From contig CANRMF010000008.1 in assembly GCA_947631665.1 (NCBI GenBank), positions 1-64,000 of the forward strand: a stretch of DNA of 64,000 bases. The letters are read 5' to 3'. The stretch comes from an uncultured Lachnospiraceae bacterium. GTDB taxonomy: Bacteria; Bacillota; Clostridia; Lachnospirales; Lachnospiraceae. The translations under genes were made by a program, and so were the position numbers. Below the pieces are notes generated by a model. That model was not told the origin of the DNA and did not search any database. It saw only the letters and a list, made by a program, of their open reading frames with translations. How positions within the stretch are numbered: the stretch's first letter is position 1; each line of letters begins with the position of its first letter. Positions 6,858 through 14,423 of the stretch are shown piece by piece.

Positions 6858-8936
6858 ATGGCAAAGTATTTAGTAATTGTGGAATCACCGGCGAAAGTGA
6901 AAACAATTAAAAAATTTTTAGGTTCAAATTATGAGGTGGTAGCTTCCAACGGACATGTTCGGGACTTGCCGAAAAGTTCGATGGGGATTGATTTTGAAAA
7001 CGATTACGAGCCGAAATATATTACCATTCGCGGGAAAGGGGAAAAGCTGGCGCAACTGCGCCGTTGTGTGAAAAATGCCGATAAAGTATATCTGGCAACC
7101 GATCCCGACCGCGAGGGAGAAGCGATTTCGTGGCATTTACTGTTTGCGCTTAAACTGGATCCGAAGAAAACAGCGCGGATCAGTTTTAACGAAATCACCA
7201 AGCCGGCTGTCAAAGAGGCGCTCAAGCACCCGCGAAAAATTGATATGGGGCTGGTCGACGCGCAGCAGGCAAGGCGAGTCCTTGACCGTATGGTGGGATA
7301 CAGCATCAGTCCGCTTTTGTGGCTGAAAATTAAGAGAGGACTGAGCGCGGGCAGAGTGCAGTCTGTGGCGCTGCGTATGCTTTGCGACAGGGAGGAAGAA
7401 ATCAACGCATTTATTCCGAAAGAATACTGGGACATGGAAGCCGTCTTAAAATATAAAAACAAAGAGTTTCCGGTCAGCTTTTATGGAAACAAAAAAGCAA
7501 AGATTGAGATTACGGGAAAACCGCAGTTAGACGGCATTATCAATGAGATTAAAGACAGCGCTTTTCAGGTGGACAGCATTAAAAAAGGACAGAGGACAAG
7601 AAAAGCGCCGGTTCCTTTTACGACCAGTACCATGCAGCAGGAAGCGTCAAAAGCCTTAAATTTTTCAACGCAGAAGACTATGCGCGTGGCGCAGCAGCTT
7701 TATGAAGGCGTGGAGATTAAAGGGCGCGGCAGTATCGGTCTGATTACTTATCTGAGAACGGATTCCACGCGGGTATCCGAAACAGCGCAGGCGCAGGTCA
7801 AAGATTATATAGAAGAAACTTATGGTGCGGAATACTATTCCGGAGAGGCGGAAAACAGGAAAACCGGAAAGAAAATTCAGGACGCCCACGAGGCAATCCG
7901 GCCGACGGACGTATCGCTGACGCCTGAAAAAATAAAAGACCAGCTTCCGAGAGATTTATTCCGTCTGTACCAGTTAATCTGGAAACGGTTTGTGGCAAGC
8001 CGTATGGGCGCGGCAGTTTATGAAACGACCGCAGTAAAATTTTTGGCGGGGCAGTATTTATTCCATGCGTCAACTTCCAAACCGGAATTTGACGGCTTTA
8101 TGAAAGTATATACCGAAGCGGACAGCGAAAAGGTCGTTACCAATCACACGCTCGCAAAACTGGAAAAGGGAGAGCAGTTGGAAGTCGTTGACTTTAAGGA
8201 AAATCAGCATTTCACCCAGCCTCCAGCCCATTTTACGGAAGCAGCGCTGGTAAAGGCAATGGAGGAACAGGGCATCGGACGTCCGAGCACCTATGCGCCG
8301 ACCATTACGACGATTATCGGCAGAAGATATGTGACGAAGGAAAAGAAAAATCTGTACGTTACGGCTTTGGGAGAGGCTGTCAACAGTATTATGAAAACTG
8401 CTTTCAGCGTGATTGTGGATACGGACTTCACCGCAAATATGGAATCTCTGCTCGACGCTGTCGAGGAGGGCAGTATTGAGTGGAAGACGGTTATTCGCAA
8501 TTTCTATCCGGATTTGGAAGCGTCTGTGCGGGACGCGGCGCAAAAACTGGAAAAGGTTCATATTGCAGACGAGGAGTCTGATGAAATCTGTGAGGAATGT
8601 GGCAGGCGTATGGTCATCAAATACGGCCCGCATGGAAAATTCCTTGCGTGTCCGGGATTTCCGGAATGTAAAAACACCAAACCGTATCTGGAAAAAATCG
8701 GTGTGCCATGTCCGAAATGCGGGAAGGAAGTAGTGCTCCGCATGACGAAGAAAGGAAGACGCTACTTCGGCTGTGAAGACAGCCCTGAATGTGATTTCAT
8801 GTCATGGCAGAAACCGTCTACGGAGAAATGTCCGCAGTGCGGCGGCTATATGGTGGAGAAGGGAAATAAACTTGCGTGCGCTGATCCGTCATGCGGTTAT
8901 GTCCGCGAAATCAAAGAGAAAGCAAAAACAGAATAA
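6858..8936 (+). CDS. topA: DNA topoisomerase I
   Basis: This type IA topoisomerase (692 residues) relaxes negative supercoils. The TOPRIM domain begins with YLVIVESPAKVKTIKKFLG and carries the acidic DPDREGEAISWHL motif. The catalytic tyrosine is at about residue 298 in TYLRTDS. Three C-terminal four-cysteine zinc fingers follow, starting at CEEC, CPKC and CPQC. I chose ATG 6858, after AGGGAGAG, not the upstream in-frame TTG at 6828. In many Firmicutes the next gene is codY; here the rpsB operon follows after a repeat-rich gap. Confidence 0.97.
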   Translation: MAKYLVIVESPAKVKTIKKFLGSNYEVVASNGHVRDLPKSSMGIDFENDYEPKYITIRGKGEKLAQLRRCVKNADKVYLATDPDREGEAISWHLLFALKLDPKKTARISFNEITKPAVKEALKHPRKIDMGLVDAQQARRVLDRMVGYSISPLLWLKIKRGLSAGRVQSVALRMLCDREEEINAFIPKEYWDMEAVLKYKNKEFPVSFYGNKKAKIEITGKPQLDGIINEIKDSAFQVDSIKKGQRTRKAPVPFTTSTMQQEASKALNFSTQKTMRVAQQLYEGVEIKGRGSIGLITYLRTDSTRVSETAQAQVKDYIEETYGAEYYSGEAENRKTGKKIQDAHEAIRPTDVSLTPEKIKDQLPRDLFRLYQLIWKRFVASRMGAAVYETTAVKFLAGQYLFHASTSKPEFDGFMKVYTEADSEKVVTNHTLAKLEKGEQLEVVDFKENQHFTQPPAHFTEAALVKAMEEQGIGRPSTYAPTITTIIGRRYVTKEKKNLYVTALGEAVNSIMKTAFSVIVDTDFTANMESLLDAVEEGSIEWKTVIRNFYPDLEASVRDAAQKLEKVHIADEESDEICEECGRRMVIKYGPHGKFLACPGFPECKNTKPYLEKIGVPCPKCGKEVVLRMTKKGRRYFGCEDSPECDFMSWQKPSTEKCPQCGGYMVEKGNKLACADPSCGYVREIKEKAKTE

Positions 8937-8945
8937 AAGCTGTAC

Positions 8946-9070
8946 CGCGCAGGAAGCCATAAAAGCTGTATGACAGGAAACGGCTAAAAATCTGTGCGTC
9001 AGGAAACGGCTAAAATCTTTGCTAAAATCTGTGCGTCAGGAAACAGTTAAAATCTGTGCGTCAGGAAAAC
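8946..9070 (+). repeat. Degenerate 25-bp tandem repeats between topA and rpsB
   Basis: About five degenerate units share the core CAGGAAACxGxTAAAATCTGTGCGT, with the AGGAA element at 8951, 8975, 9001, 9038 and 9063. The spacing is 24-26 bases except for one unit that is 37 long because CTAAAATCT is duplicated inside it. The last unit leads directly into the rpsB promoter. No coding potential is seen. Confidence 0.75.
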
Positions 9071-9072
9071 AG

Positions 9073-9101
9073 TTGCAAGCATATTTGTTTTGTGTTATGA
9101 T
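9073..9101 (+). promoter_or_regulatory. Strong promoter of rpsB-tsf
   Basis: TTGCAA (9073-9078) and TATGAT (9096-9101) are separated by 17 bases. Transcription should start near 9108, leaving a leader of about 100 bases. Confidence 0.8.
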
Positions 9102-9107
9102 ATCTAA

Positions 9108-9213
9108 GTTGCATTAAACACATCTGTGGAGTTTTGGAACGGTGCCCATGCTCGGGGTTTTCTAAAACGCAGAAGCAGATGGAAGAATTTTTAAAAACCA
9201 AGGAGGTATTCAA
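9108..9213 (+). promoter_or_regulatory. Structured rpsB leader, possible S2-responsive element
   Basis: The leader can fold with CATCTG (9121-9126) pairing to CAGATG (9176-9181), and inside it GTTTT (9131-9135) to AAAAC (9164-9168), enclosing a GC-rich central loop. Ribosomal protein S2 operons are often self-regulated through their leader. The pairing is seen; the function is inference. A consensus ribosome site AAGGAGG lies between the hairpin and the ATG. Confidence 0.45.
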
Positions 9214-9972
9214 ATGAGCGTTATTTCAATGAAACAATTATTGGAAGCAGGTGTCCATTTCGGACATCAGACAAGAAGATGGAACCCTAAAATGGCAGAG
9301 TACATCTATACGGAGAGAAATGGTATTTATATCATTGACTTACAGAAATCCGTAGGAAAAGTAGATGAGGCGTACAAGGCAGTTTCCGATATTGCCGCAG
9401 AAGGCGGAACCATTCTTTTTGTAGGTACAAAGAAACAGGCGCAGGAAGCAGTTCAGTCTGAGGCTGAGAGATGCGGAATGTTCTATGTAAATGAGAGATG
9501 GCTGGGCGGTATGCTCACAAACTTCAAGACAATCCAGTCCAGAATTAAGCGGCTGAAGGACATTGAAAAAATGTCTGAGGACGGCACATTTGATGTCCTG
9601 CCAAAGAAAGAAGTCGTAAATTTAAAGAAGGAATGGGATAAGTTAGAGAAGAATCTTGGCGGTATCAAGGAAATGAAACGAATCCCTGACGCAATCTTTG
9701 TTGTTGATCCTAAGAAAGAAAAAATCTGTGTACAGGAAGCGCACGCTTTAGGTATTACCTTAATCGGTATTGCTGATACAAACTGTGATCCGGAAGAACT
9801 GGATTATGTAATTCCGGGAAATGACGATGCCATCAGAGCAGTAAAACTGATTGTTTCCAAGATGGCTGATGCAGTCATTGAAGCAAATCAGGGTGAAGAA
9901 TACACAACAGAAGACGATACGGAAGAAACCGCAGAAGAAGCTGTTGAGGAGACAGTAGAAGCAGAAGCGTAA
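9214..9972 (+). CDS. rpsB: 30S ribosomal protein S2
   Basis: This 252-residue ribosomal protein begins with [19 protein letters not shown] and contains the S2 signatures [23 protein letters not shown] and [12 protein letters not shown]. It binds the small subunit and helps recruit S1-like functions and mRNA. A strongly acidic tail (about 230-252, rich in Glu, Asp and Thr) extends the core. It is followed 24 bases later by tsf, the classical rpsB-tsf operon. Confidence 0.98.
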   Translation: MSVISMKQLLEAGVHFGHQTRRWNPKMAEYIYTERNGIYIIDLQKSVGKVDEAYKAVSDIAAEGGTILFVGTKKQAQEAVQSEAERCGMFYVNERWLGGMLTNFKTIQSRIKRLKDIEKMSEDGTFDVLPKKEVVNLKKEWDKLEKNLGGIKEMKRIPDAIFVVDPKKEKICVQEAHALGITLIGIADTNCDPEELDYVIPGNDDAIRAVKLIVSKMADAVIEANQGEEYTTEDDTEETAEEAVEETVEAEA

Positions 9973-9996
9973 AAAGGATATGAGGAGGAAATCATT

Positions 9997-10920
9997 ATGC
10001 AGATTACAGCAGCAATGGTAAAAGAGTTAAGAGAATTAACAGGTGCCGGCGTGATGGCATGTAAGAATGCTTTAGTTGAAACTGATGGAAATCAGGAAGA
10101 AGCGATTGAGATTTTAAGAAAGAAAGGCGAGGCTACCGCAGTAAAGAAATCCGGCAGAATCGCTGCAGAAGGTATTGTATATACGACTGTGCAGGAAGGT
10201 AAAGCCGCTATTGTCGAAGTTAATTCAGAGACGGACTTTGTGGCAAAGAATGAAAAGTTCCAGACATTTGTCGGCAACGTAGCAGAACAGATTGTAAATT
10301 CCAACGCATCTAATGTAGAAGAACTGCTGACAGAGCCTTGGGCAGCAGACACTTCCAAGACAGTGAAGGACGAGCTTGTTTCACAGATTGCAGTCATCGG
10401 TGAAAATATGAATATCAGAAGATTTGCAAAGATTGAAACAACAGGCGTGATTACGTCTTATATCCATGCAGGCGGAAAGATTGGCGTGCTGGTGGAAGCA
10501 GACGCTCCGGACACCGACGCAGTAAAGGAAGCGTTAAAGAACATCGCAATGCAGGTTGCGGCGTTAAATGCAAAATTCCTTTCCAGTGCGGACATTGATG
10601 ATGATTACAAGAACCACGAGAAAGAGATTTTACTGGAGCAGATTAAGAATGATCCGAAAGAATCCCAGAAGCCGGAGAAGGTAATCGAAGGAATGATTCA
10701 GGGACGTCTGAACAAAGAGTTTAAAGAAATCTGCCTGTTAGAGCAGACTTATGTGAAGGCGGAAGACGGAAAGCAGTCTGTTGCAAAATATTTGGAGCAG
10801 GTGTCAAAGGAAGTTGGCGCTCCTGTTACTTTAAAACAGTTCATTCGTTTTGAAACCGGTGAAGGTCTTGAAAAGAAGGAAGAAGATTTTGCCGCAGAAG
10901 TTGCAGCACAGATGAAATAA
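9997..10920 (+). CDS. tsf: Elongation factor Ts
   Basis: This 307-residue protein is the guanine-nucleotide exchange factor of EF-Tu. The N-terminal UBA-like domain contains KELRELTGAGVMACKNAL. The core follows, with VEVNSETDFVAKNEKF as the EF-Tu-contacting signature, and the C-terminal dimerisation module is present. GAGGAG precedes the ATG. It shares a transcript with rpsB and ends at an intrinsic terminator. In relatives pyrH often follows directly, but here pyrH is about 31.5 kb away. Confidence 0.98.
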   Translation: MQITAAMVKELRELTGAGVMACKNALVETDGNQEEAIEILRKKGEATAVKKSGRIAAEGIVYTTVQEGKAAIVEVNSETDFVAKNEKFQTFVGNVAEQIVNSNASNVEELLTEPWAADTSKTVKDELVSQIAVIGENMNIRRFAKIETTGVITSYIHAGGKIGVLVEADAPDTDAVKEALKNIAMQVAALNAKFLSSADIDDDYKNHEKEILLEQIKNDPKESQKPEKVIEGMIQGRLNKEFKEICLLEQTYVKAEDGKQSVAKYLEQVSKEVGAPVTLKQFIRFETGEGLEKKEEDFAAEVAAQMK

Positions 10921-10943
10921 ATCATCAAAATATAAGAACTATT

Positions 10944-10980
10944 AAAAACGCTGGGAAATTGTATGTTTCCAGCGTTTTTT
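10944..10980 (+). terminator. Intrinsic terminator of rpsB-tsf
   Basis: The stem pairs AAAAACGCTGG with CCAGCGTTTTT, extended by AAA/TTT, around a short loop and ends in a run of six T. Confidence 0.9.
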
Positions 10981-11136
10981 GCAATTTTAGAGGTATCATG
11001 AGTGACCAATTTTGATAGAAAAAGACAGGCAAAAAGTAGAATAACTATTACTAATCAATTAAAAAGATGGTCTTATCGTCTGTGTAATACGGCGTAATGA
11101 TGTGGAAAAAGTAATCAGATGAAATTTGATGCCAAT

Positions 11137-11210
11137 AGGTTGAATTTATCCTATAATTTGCGTATACTATAAGTACAAATGTTAGGAGGTATTTACAATG
11201 ACAATTGATA
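11137..11210 (+). repeat. Direct repeat copy 1: antitoxin promoter region
   Basis: The roughly 74 bases ending in the first codons of the Phd-like antitoxin are repeated, without gaps and with about ten or more mismatches, at 13502-13575. The copy holds promoter, spacer, ribosome site and start codon. This copy keeps a full AGGAGG. Confidence 0.85.
11140..11168 (+). promoter_or_regulatory. Promoter and possible operator of the Phd-Doc unit
   Basis: TTGAAT (11140-11145) and TATACT (11163-11168) are spaced by 17 bases. The partly symmetric sequence from TTTG (11157-11160) to CAAA (11176-11179), with GTA and TAC inside, overlaps the -10 box and could be an autoregulatory operator, as in Phd-type systems. 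Confidence 0.65.
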
Positions 11211-11440
11211 CAAATACAATGGTTTCCATTACAGAGGCAAATCAGAATTTTTCTAAAGTAGCAAGATTGGTTGATGAGCATGGTACAGCGGTTATACTAA
11301 AAAACAATGTTCCAAGATATCTTGTGGTTGATTTTAGCAGGGCTGAAGAAGATTCTGTTGCTTCCGATGAAGATATTTTAAAAATTTCAAAGAGACTGAT
11401 AGCACAGAATAGAAAAGCGTATGAGGTGCTTGCCAAATGA
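11198..11440 (+). CDS. Phd/YefM-type antitoxin
   Basis: This 80-residue protein has the Phd/YefM fold signature: an N-terminal segment with SITEANQNFSKVARLVDEHG, then VILKNNVPRYLVVDF, and a charged C-terminal tail that would normally wrap the toxin. It should bind its own promoter and neutralise Doc. GGAGG precedes the ATG. Its stop overlaps the start of the toxin gene (ATGA at 11437-11440), as expected for translational coupling. The toxin partner is broken, so it may act only as a repressor or as an antidote to a related toxin elsewhere. Confidence 0.88.
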   Translation: MTIDTNTMVSITEANQNFSKVARLVDEHGTAVILKNNVPRYLVVDFSRAEEDSVASDEDILKISKRLIAQNRKAYEVLAK

Positions 11441-11655
11441 TAAAACTCACAAAAGAACAGGTGTTGATGTTGCATTCACAATTGATTGATGTTACCGGTG
11501 GCAGTGATGGAATTAGAGATGTGGGGTTACTTGAATCAGCATTGGAAAGTCCATTTCAGTCTTATGGTGGAGAGGAAATATATCCAAGCATTCAGGCAAA
11601 GGCAGCAAGGCTTTGTTATGGTTTAGTAGAAATTCCCTCAATGTACTATTTTTAG
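11437..11655 (+). pseudogene. Doc (Fic-fold) toxin, truncated
   Basis: The 72-residue frame aligns by eye with the N-terminal half of Doc-type toxins: KLTKEQVLMLHSQLIDVTGG, then a GLLESALESPFQSYGG segment and KAARLCYGL. It then diverges to EIPSMYYF and stops. The catalytic HPFxDGNKR loop and everything after it are missing, so no kinase or AMP-transferase activity is expected. The break falls at a hairpin that starts at 11634. It overlaps the antitoxin stop by 4 bases. Deletion or insertion is the likely cause; I saw no remainder of the gene downstream. Confidence 0.8.
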
Positions 11656-11675
11656 TATGTTTGAGGGATTTTTTT
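11634..11675 (+). terminator. Hairpin terminator at the Doc break point
   Basis: TCCCTCAA (11634-11641) pairs with TTGAGGGA (11661-11668), with an inner TACTA/TAGTA pairing, followed by a run of seven T. The truncated toxin gene stops inside the hairpin, so the terminator may have come with the rearrangement. Confidence 0.7.
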
Positions 11676-11919
11676 GGTTTCTAAATCCTAAATTTTGGTT
11701 TCGCCAAATCAGGTGATTTTTAATAAACGAGAGAATGTTTTGAAGAAGCATTGACTAAAAACAAAGATGGCATAAAAAAGTGCCATCTATTTCAATATAA
11801 TGAAGACGTTCTAAGATAAAAAGTGTTATAATGAAGTTATCAAGATGCGCGGAATCAATGTGATAGTGAATCATTTATTTCAGTAGAAAATGAAAATATA
11901 AAAATATGAGGTAAGCAAT

Positions 11920-12984
11920 ATGAATTATACGATACCACCGAAAAAGATGATTATAATAAACATCTTAGACATTTTAAAACGCTACACTGATGAAAACCAT
12001 AAACTGAGCCAGAAACAGATTGCGGATATATTAAAAAAAGAATACAACACTGTTGTGGAACGAAAGACAATCAAAAGAAACATCATGAATTTAATTGATT
12101 TTGGCTACGAAATAGAGTATACAGAGACCGTTCGTTATGTAAAAAACAAAGAAGGCGTAAAAGAAGAAAGTTCTATTTTGTCAGATTTTTATTTGAAAAG
12201 AGAATTTACGGATATTGAATTAAGACTTTTAATTGACAGTTTATTGTTTAACAGGTATTTACCGGCCAGACAATGCAAAGATATGATTGCAAAGATAGAA
12301 GGGCTTTCCAACGAATTCTTCAAGTCACGCGTTAAGCATATCCGGAATTTGCCGGACAATATGCCGCGAAATAATCAAATATTCTTTACATTGGACATAC
12401 TAGATGAGGCTATCAGTAAAGATAGAAAAGTGGCATTTACCTATAATGAATATAGAACCGATAAAAAACTTCACCCAAGAAGAAGTGAACCGTACATTGT
12501 TAATCCATATCAAATGGTAGCAGTTAATGATAAATATTATTTAATCTGCAATGTGGATAAATATGATAATGTGGCTCATTTTCGGATAGACAGAATTACA
12601 GATATACAAATGCTTAAAGAAAAAGTTAAGCCGCAAAAGCAGGTGAAGGGTTTGGAAAATGGAATCGACCTTCCAAAGCATGTTATGGAACATATCTACA
12701 TGTTCAGTGGTGAGAGCGTGCGTGTGAAGTTTAAAGCAAAAAAATACATATTAAGTGAAATTTTCGACTGGTTTGGTAAGGAAGTTCAGTTCATGGACGA
12801 AACAGACGATGAAGTGACCTGTTCCGTATATGTGAATGAGCAATCAATGCGAAAATGGGCATTACAATATGCTCTCCATATAAAAGTATTAAGTCCGAAA
12901 ACATTAGCAGATGAGATCCGGAACGATTTAAAAACTGCAATACAGAACTACGAAGACACCAAGCGCATAGAGTTCTCAGTTTGA
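11920..12984 (+). CDS. WYL-domain transcriptional regulator
   Basis: This 354-residue protein is probably a DNA-binding regulator with a ligand-sensing WYL domain. The N-terminal helix-turn-helix (about 10-70) contains LSQKQIADILKKEYNTVVER. The WYL core (about 150-230) includes AFTYNEYRTDKK, NPYQMVAVNDKYYLICN and a C-terminal FRIDRITDI segment; a WCX-like region follows. Such proteins often control accessory or defence genes and sense nucleic acids or nucleotides. It lies alone between the truncated Doc and the Fic gene. AT-rich flanks suggest acquired DNA. A ribosome site GAGG lies 11 bases before the ATG. The target is unknown. Confidence 0.85.
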   Translation: MNYTIPPKKMIIINILDILKRYTDENHKLSQKQIADILKKEYNTVVERKTIKRNIMNLIDFGYEIEYTETVRYVKNKEGVKEESSILSDFYLKREFTDIELRLLIDSLLFNRYLPARQCKDMIAKIEGLSNEFFKSRVKHIRNLPDNMPRNNQIFFTLDILDEAISKDRKVAFTYNEYRTDKKLHPRRSEPYIVNPYQMVAVNDKYYLICNVDKYDNVAHFRIDRITDIQMLKEKVKPQKQVKGLENGIDLPKHVMEHIYMFSGESVRVKFKAKKYILSEIFDWFGKEVQFMDETDDEVTCSVYVNEQSMRKWALQYALHIKVLSPKTLADEIRNDLKTAIQNYEDTKRIEFSV

Positions 12985-13302
12985 AATCAGGGGGGGGTAT
13001 TGTTGTCGTTTCTTTAGTATTATGGCATACTTTGGATACAATAATTTATTCACGTTGGATATTATAATCCATAGAAAACAGCAGCGTCATAAAGAAGCAG
13101 AGTTGAAAAAATTATTGGTGTATGCAAAAATGTACGTTACAATATAATAAACAAAAGAAAAGAATCAGCCATAACATACAAAAGATATAATGTACAGAAA
13201 AGGAAAATATATTCTACTGTGCTTTTTTGCGAAGAAGTCTTTATTTTTGTTTGACCTATTTTCAATCTTGGTATCAAATTTTCTATACTGAGTATACAGG
13301 GA

Positions 13303-13464
13303 ATGAGAACATTTTGGGATTTACAGCAAAATCAGGAAATCCAAGCTGATCCGCAATGGCAGGAAAAAATGCTGTAGATAGAAAAAAGAGTATCCGATAT
13401 TAAAGAATATCAGGAGATTGCTTTTTTTCATCATCTAATATTAGAAAAGTCCCGAATAAAATAA
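13303..13464 (+). pseudogene. Broken small reading frame
   Basis: A frame from ATG 13303 reads MRTFWDLQQNQEIQ and so on, meets an in-frame TAG at 13375-13377, and then stays open in the same frame for 28 more codons (including VSDIKEYQEIAFFHH) to TAA 13462-13464. The charged, protein-like composition on both sides of the stop suggests a gene remnant. I do not recognise the family. Confidence 0.35.
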
Positions 13465-13501
13465 TGAACGGCAAAGCGTTCCTCTATCTCTGAACAAAGA
13501 C

Positions 13502-13575
13502 AGGTTGAATTTATCCTATAATCTGCGTATACTATAAGCATAAATGCTAAGAGATATTCACAATGAAAATTTGTA
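13502..13575 (+). repeat. Direct repeat copy 2: antitoxin promoter region before fic
   Basis: This copy of 11137-11210 (offset 2365) keeps the identical -35 TTGAAT and -10 TATACT with 17-base spacing. Its ribosome site has decayed from AGGAGG to AAGAGA. It now drives the Fic gene. Confidence 0.85.
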
Positions 13576-13607
13576 CGATGAACTCAAAACGAGGTAAGAA
13601 TGAATGA
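13563..13607 (+). pseudogene. 14-codon antitoxin remnant coupled to fic
   Basis: The ATG at 13563 corresponds to the Phd start at 11198 in the other repeat copy, but the frame reads only MKICTMNSKRGKNE before TGA 13605-13607. Its stop overlaps the Fic start (ATGA). It is either a relic of a second phd gene or a leader peptide that couples translation to fic. Confidence 0.5.
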
Positions 13608-14341
13608 ATTATCATGTGCTCTGTGAGAAAAGAGATCAACTTAGCCGTATACGGACAGAGCTGCCGAAAGAGGCGCTGGAAAGTTTTGAAAAAAGTTTTG
13701 AAATTGAATATACCCACAACTCTACTGCCATTGAAGGAAACACTTTAAGTCTGGTACAGACGAAAGCTGTTCTTGAGGACGGCATTTCTGTCGGTGGAAA
13801 GACTTTAAGGGAAATTTATGAGGTAGTAAATCATGACAGGACATTTCAGTTTATCAAAAAATGTATTGGCGAGGGCAGGGAACTGAATGAAAATATCGTA
13901 AAGGATATCCATTCTCTGCTCATGGAAAATATTTTGTCCGGCGGGATTTATCGAAATGTAGAAGTTCGGATTACCGGTGCAAAACATAAGCCTCCTGTAC
14001 CAAATGAAATGTTTGGGCAAATAAAAAATTTTTATGCTGATATGCAACATAGGGACAGGGAAAATGCGATTGAGTTTGCTGCATGGGCACACGCGGAGTT
14101 TGTAAAAATACACCCGTTTGTAGATGGCAATGGGCGCACGTCCCGTATGATTATGAATTACCGGTTAATGAGTGCAGGCTTCCTTCCGGTTTCCATTGCA
14201 AAGGAAAGCAGGCTGGAATATTTTGAGGCATTGGAAAACTACGCGGCAGATGGAGATTTGAAGCCTTTTGCTGAGATGATTGCTTTATTGGAAGAACAGC
14301 GACTTGATGAGTATCTTGGAATTGCGCGTCAGGATATTTGA
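13604..14341 (+). CDS. Fic-domain protein with N-terminal inhibitory motif
   Basis: This 245-residue protein is predicted to transfer AMP or a related group to target proteins. The Fic catalytic loop HPFVDGNGR starts at His170 and fits the HPFxDGNGR consensus. An inhibitory helix motif is visible at residues 40-45 (S-T-A-I-E-G), matching (S/T)xxxE(G/N), so the protein is a self-inhibited, class II-type Fic. This may explain why it needs no separate antitoxin. The start at 13604 follows GAGG and overlaps the stop of a 14-codon remnant. Its promoter is a copy of the Phd promoter 2.4 kb upstream. Targets are unknown. Confidence 0.88.
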   Translation: MNYHVLCEKRDQLSRIRTELPKEALESFEKSFEIEYTHNSTAIEGNTLSLVQTKAVLEDGISVGGKTLREIYEVVNHDRTFQFIKKCIGEGRELNENIVKDIHSLLMENILSGGIYRNVEVRITGAKHKPPVPNEMFGQIKNFYADMQHRDRENAIEFAAWAHAEFVKIHPFVDGNGRTSRMIMNYRLMSAGFLPVSIAKESRLEYFEALENYAADGDLKPFAEMIALLEEQRLDEYLGIARQDI

Positions 14342-14361
14342 CTTGGCACATCACGCTAAAA

Positions 14362-14390
14362 TTTCAAATCATGTAATACGGATATATAAT
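14362..14390 (+). promoter_or_regulatory. Promoter of the NlpC/P60 gene
   Basis: TTTCAA (14362-14367) and a perfect TATAAT (14385-14390) are spaced by 17 bases, 34 bases before the ATG at 14424. Confidence 0.55.
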
Positions 14391-14423
14391 TACCATTATT
14401 TCATTTTGCTGGAGGATTGATTG

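Larger units (their letters stand above)
12985..13603 (+). other. AT-rich intergenic remnant region
   Basis: This stretch of about 620 bases holds no intact gene. A 41-codon frame at 13022-13147 has no ribosome site. A broken frame is at 13303-13464, and the second copy of the antitoxin promoter begins at 13502. The composition is AT-rich and it reads like decayed accessory DNA. Confidence 0.6.

Noticed and set aside
11634-11675. End of an insertion sequence
   Set aside because: The hairpin has no matching partner nearby, no transposase is seen, and its T-run is simply terminator-like.
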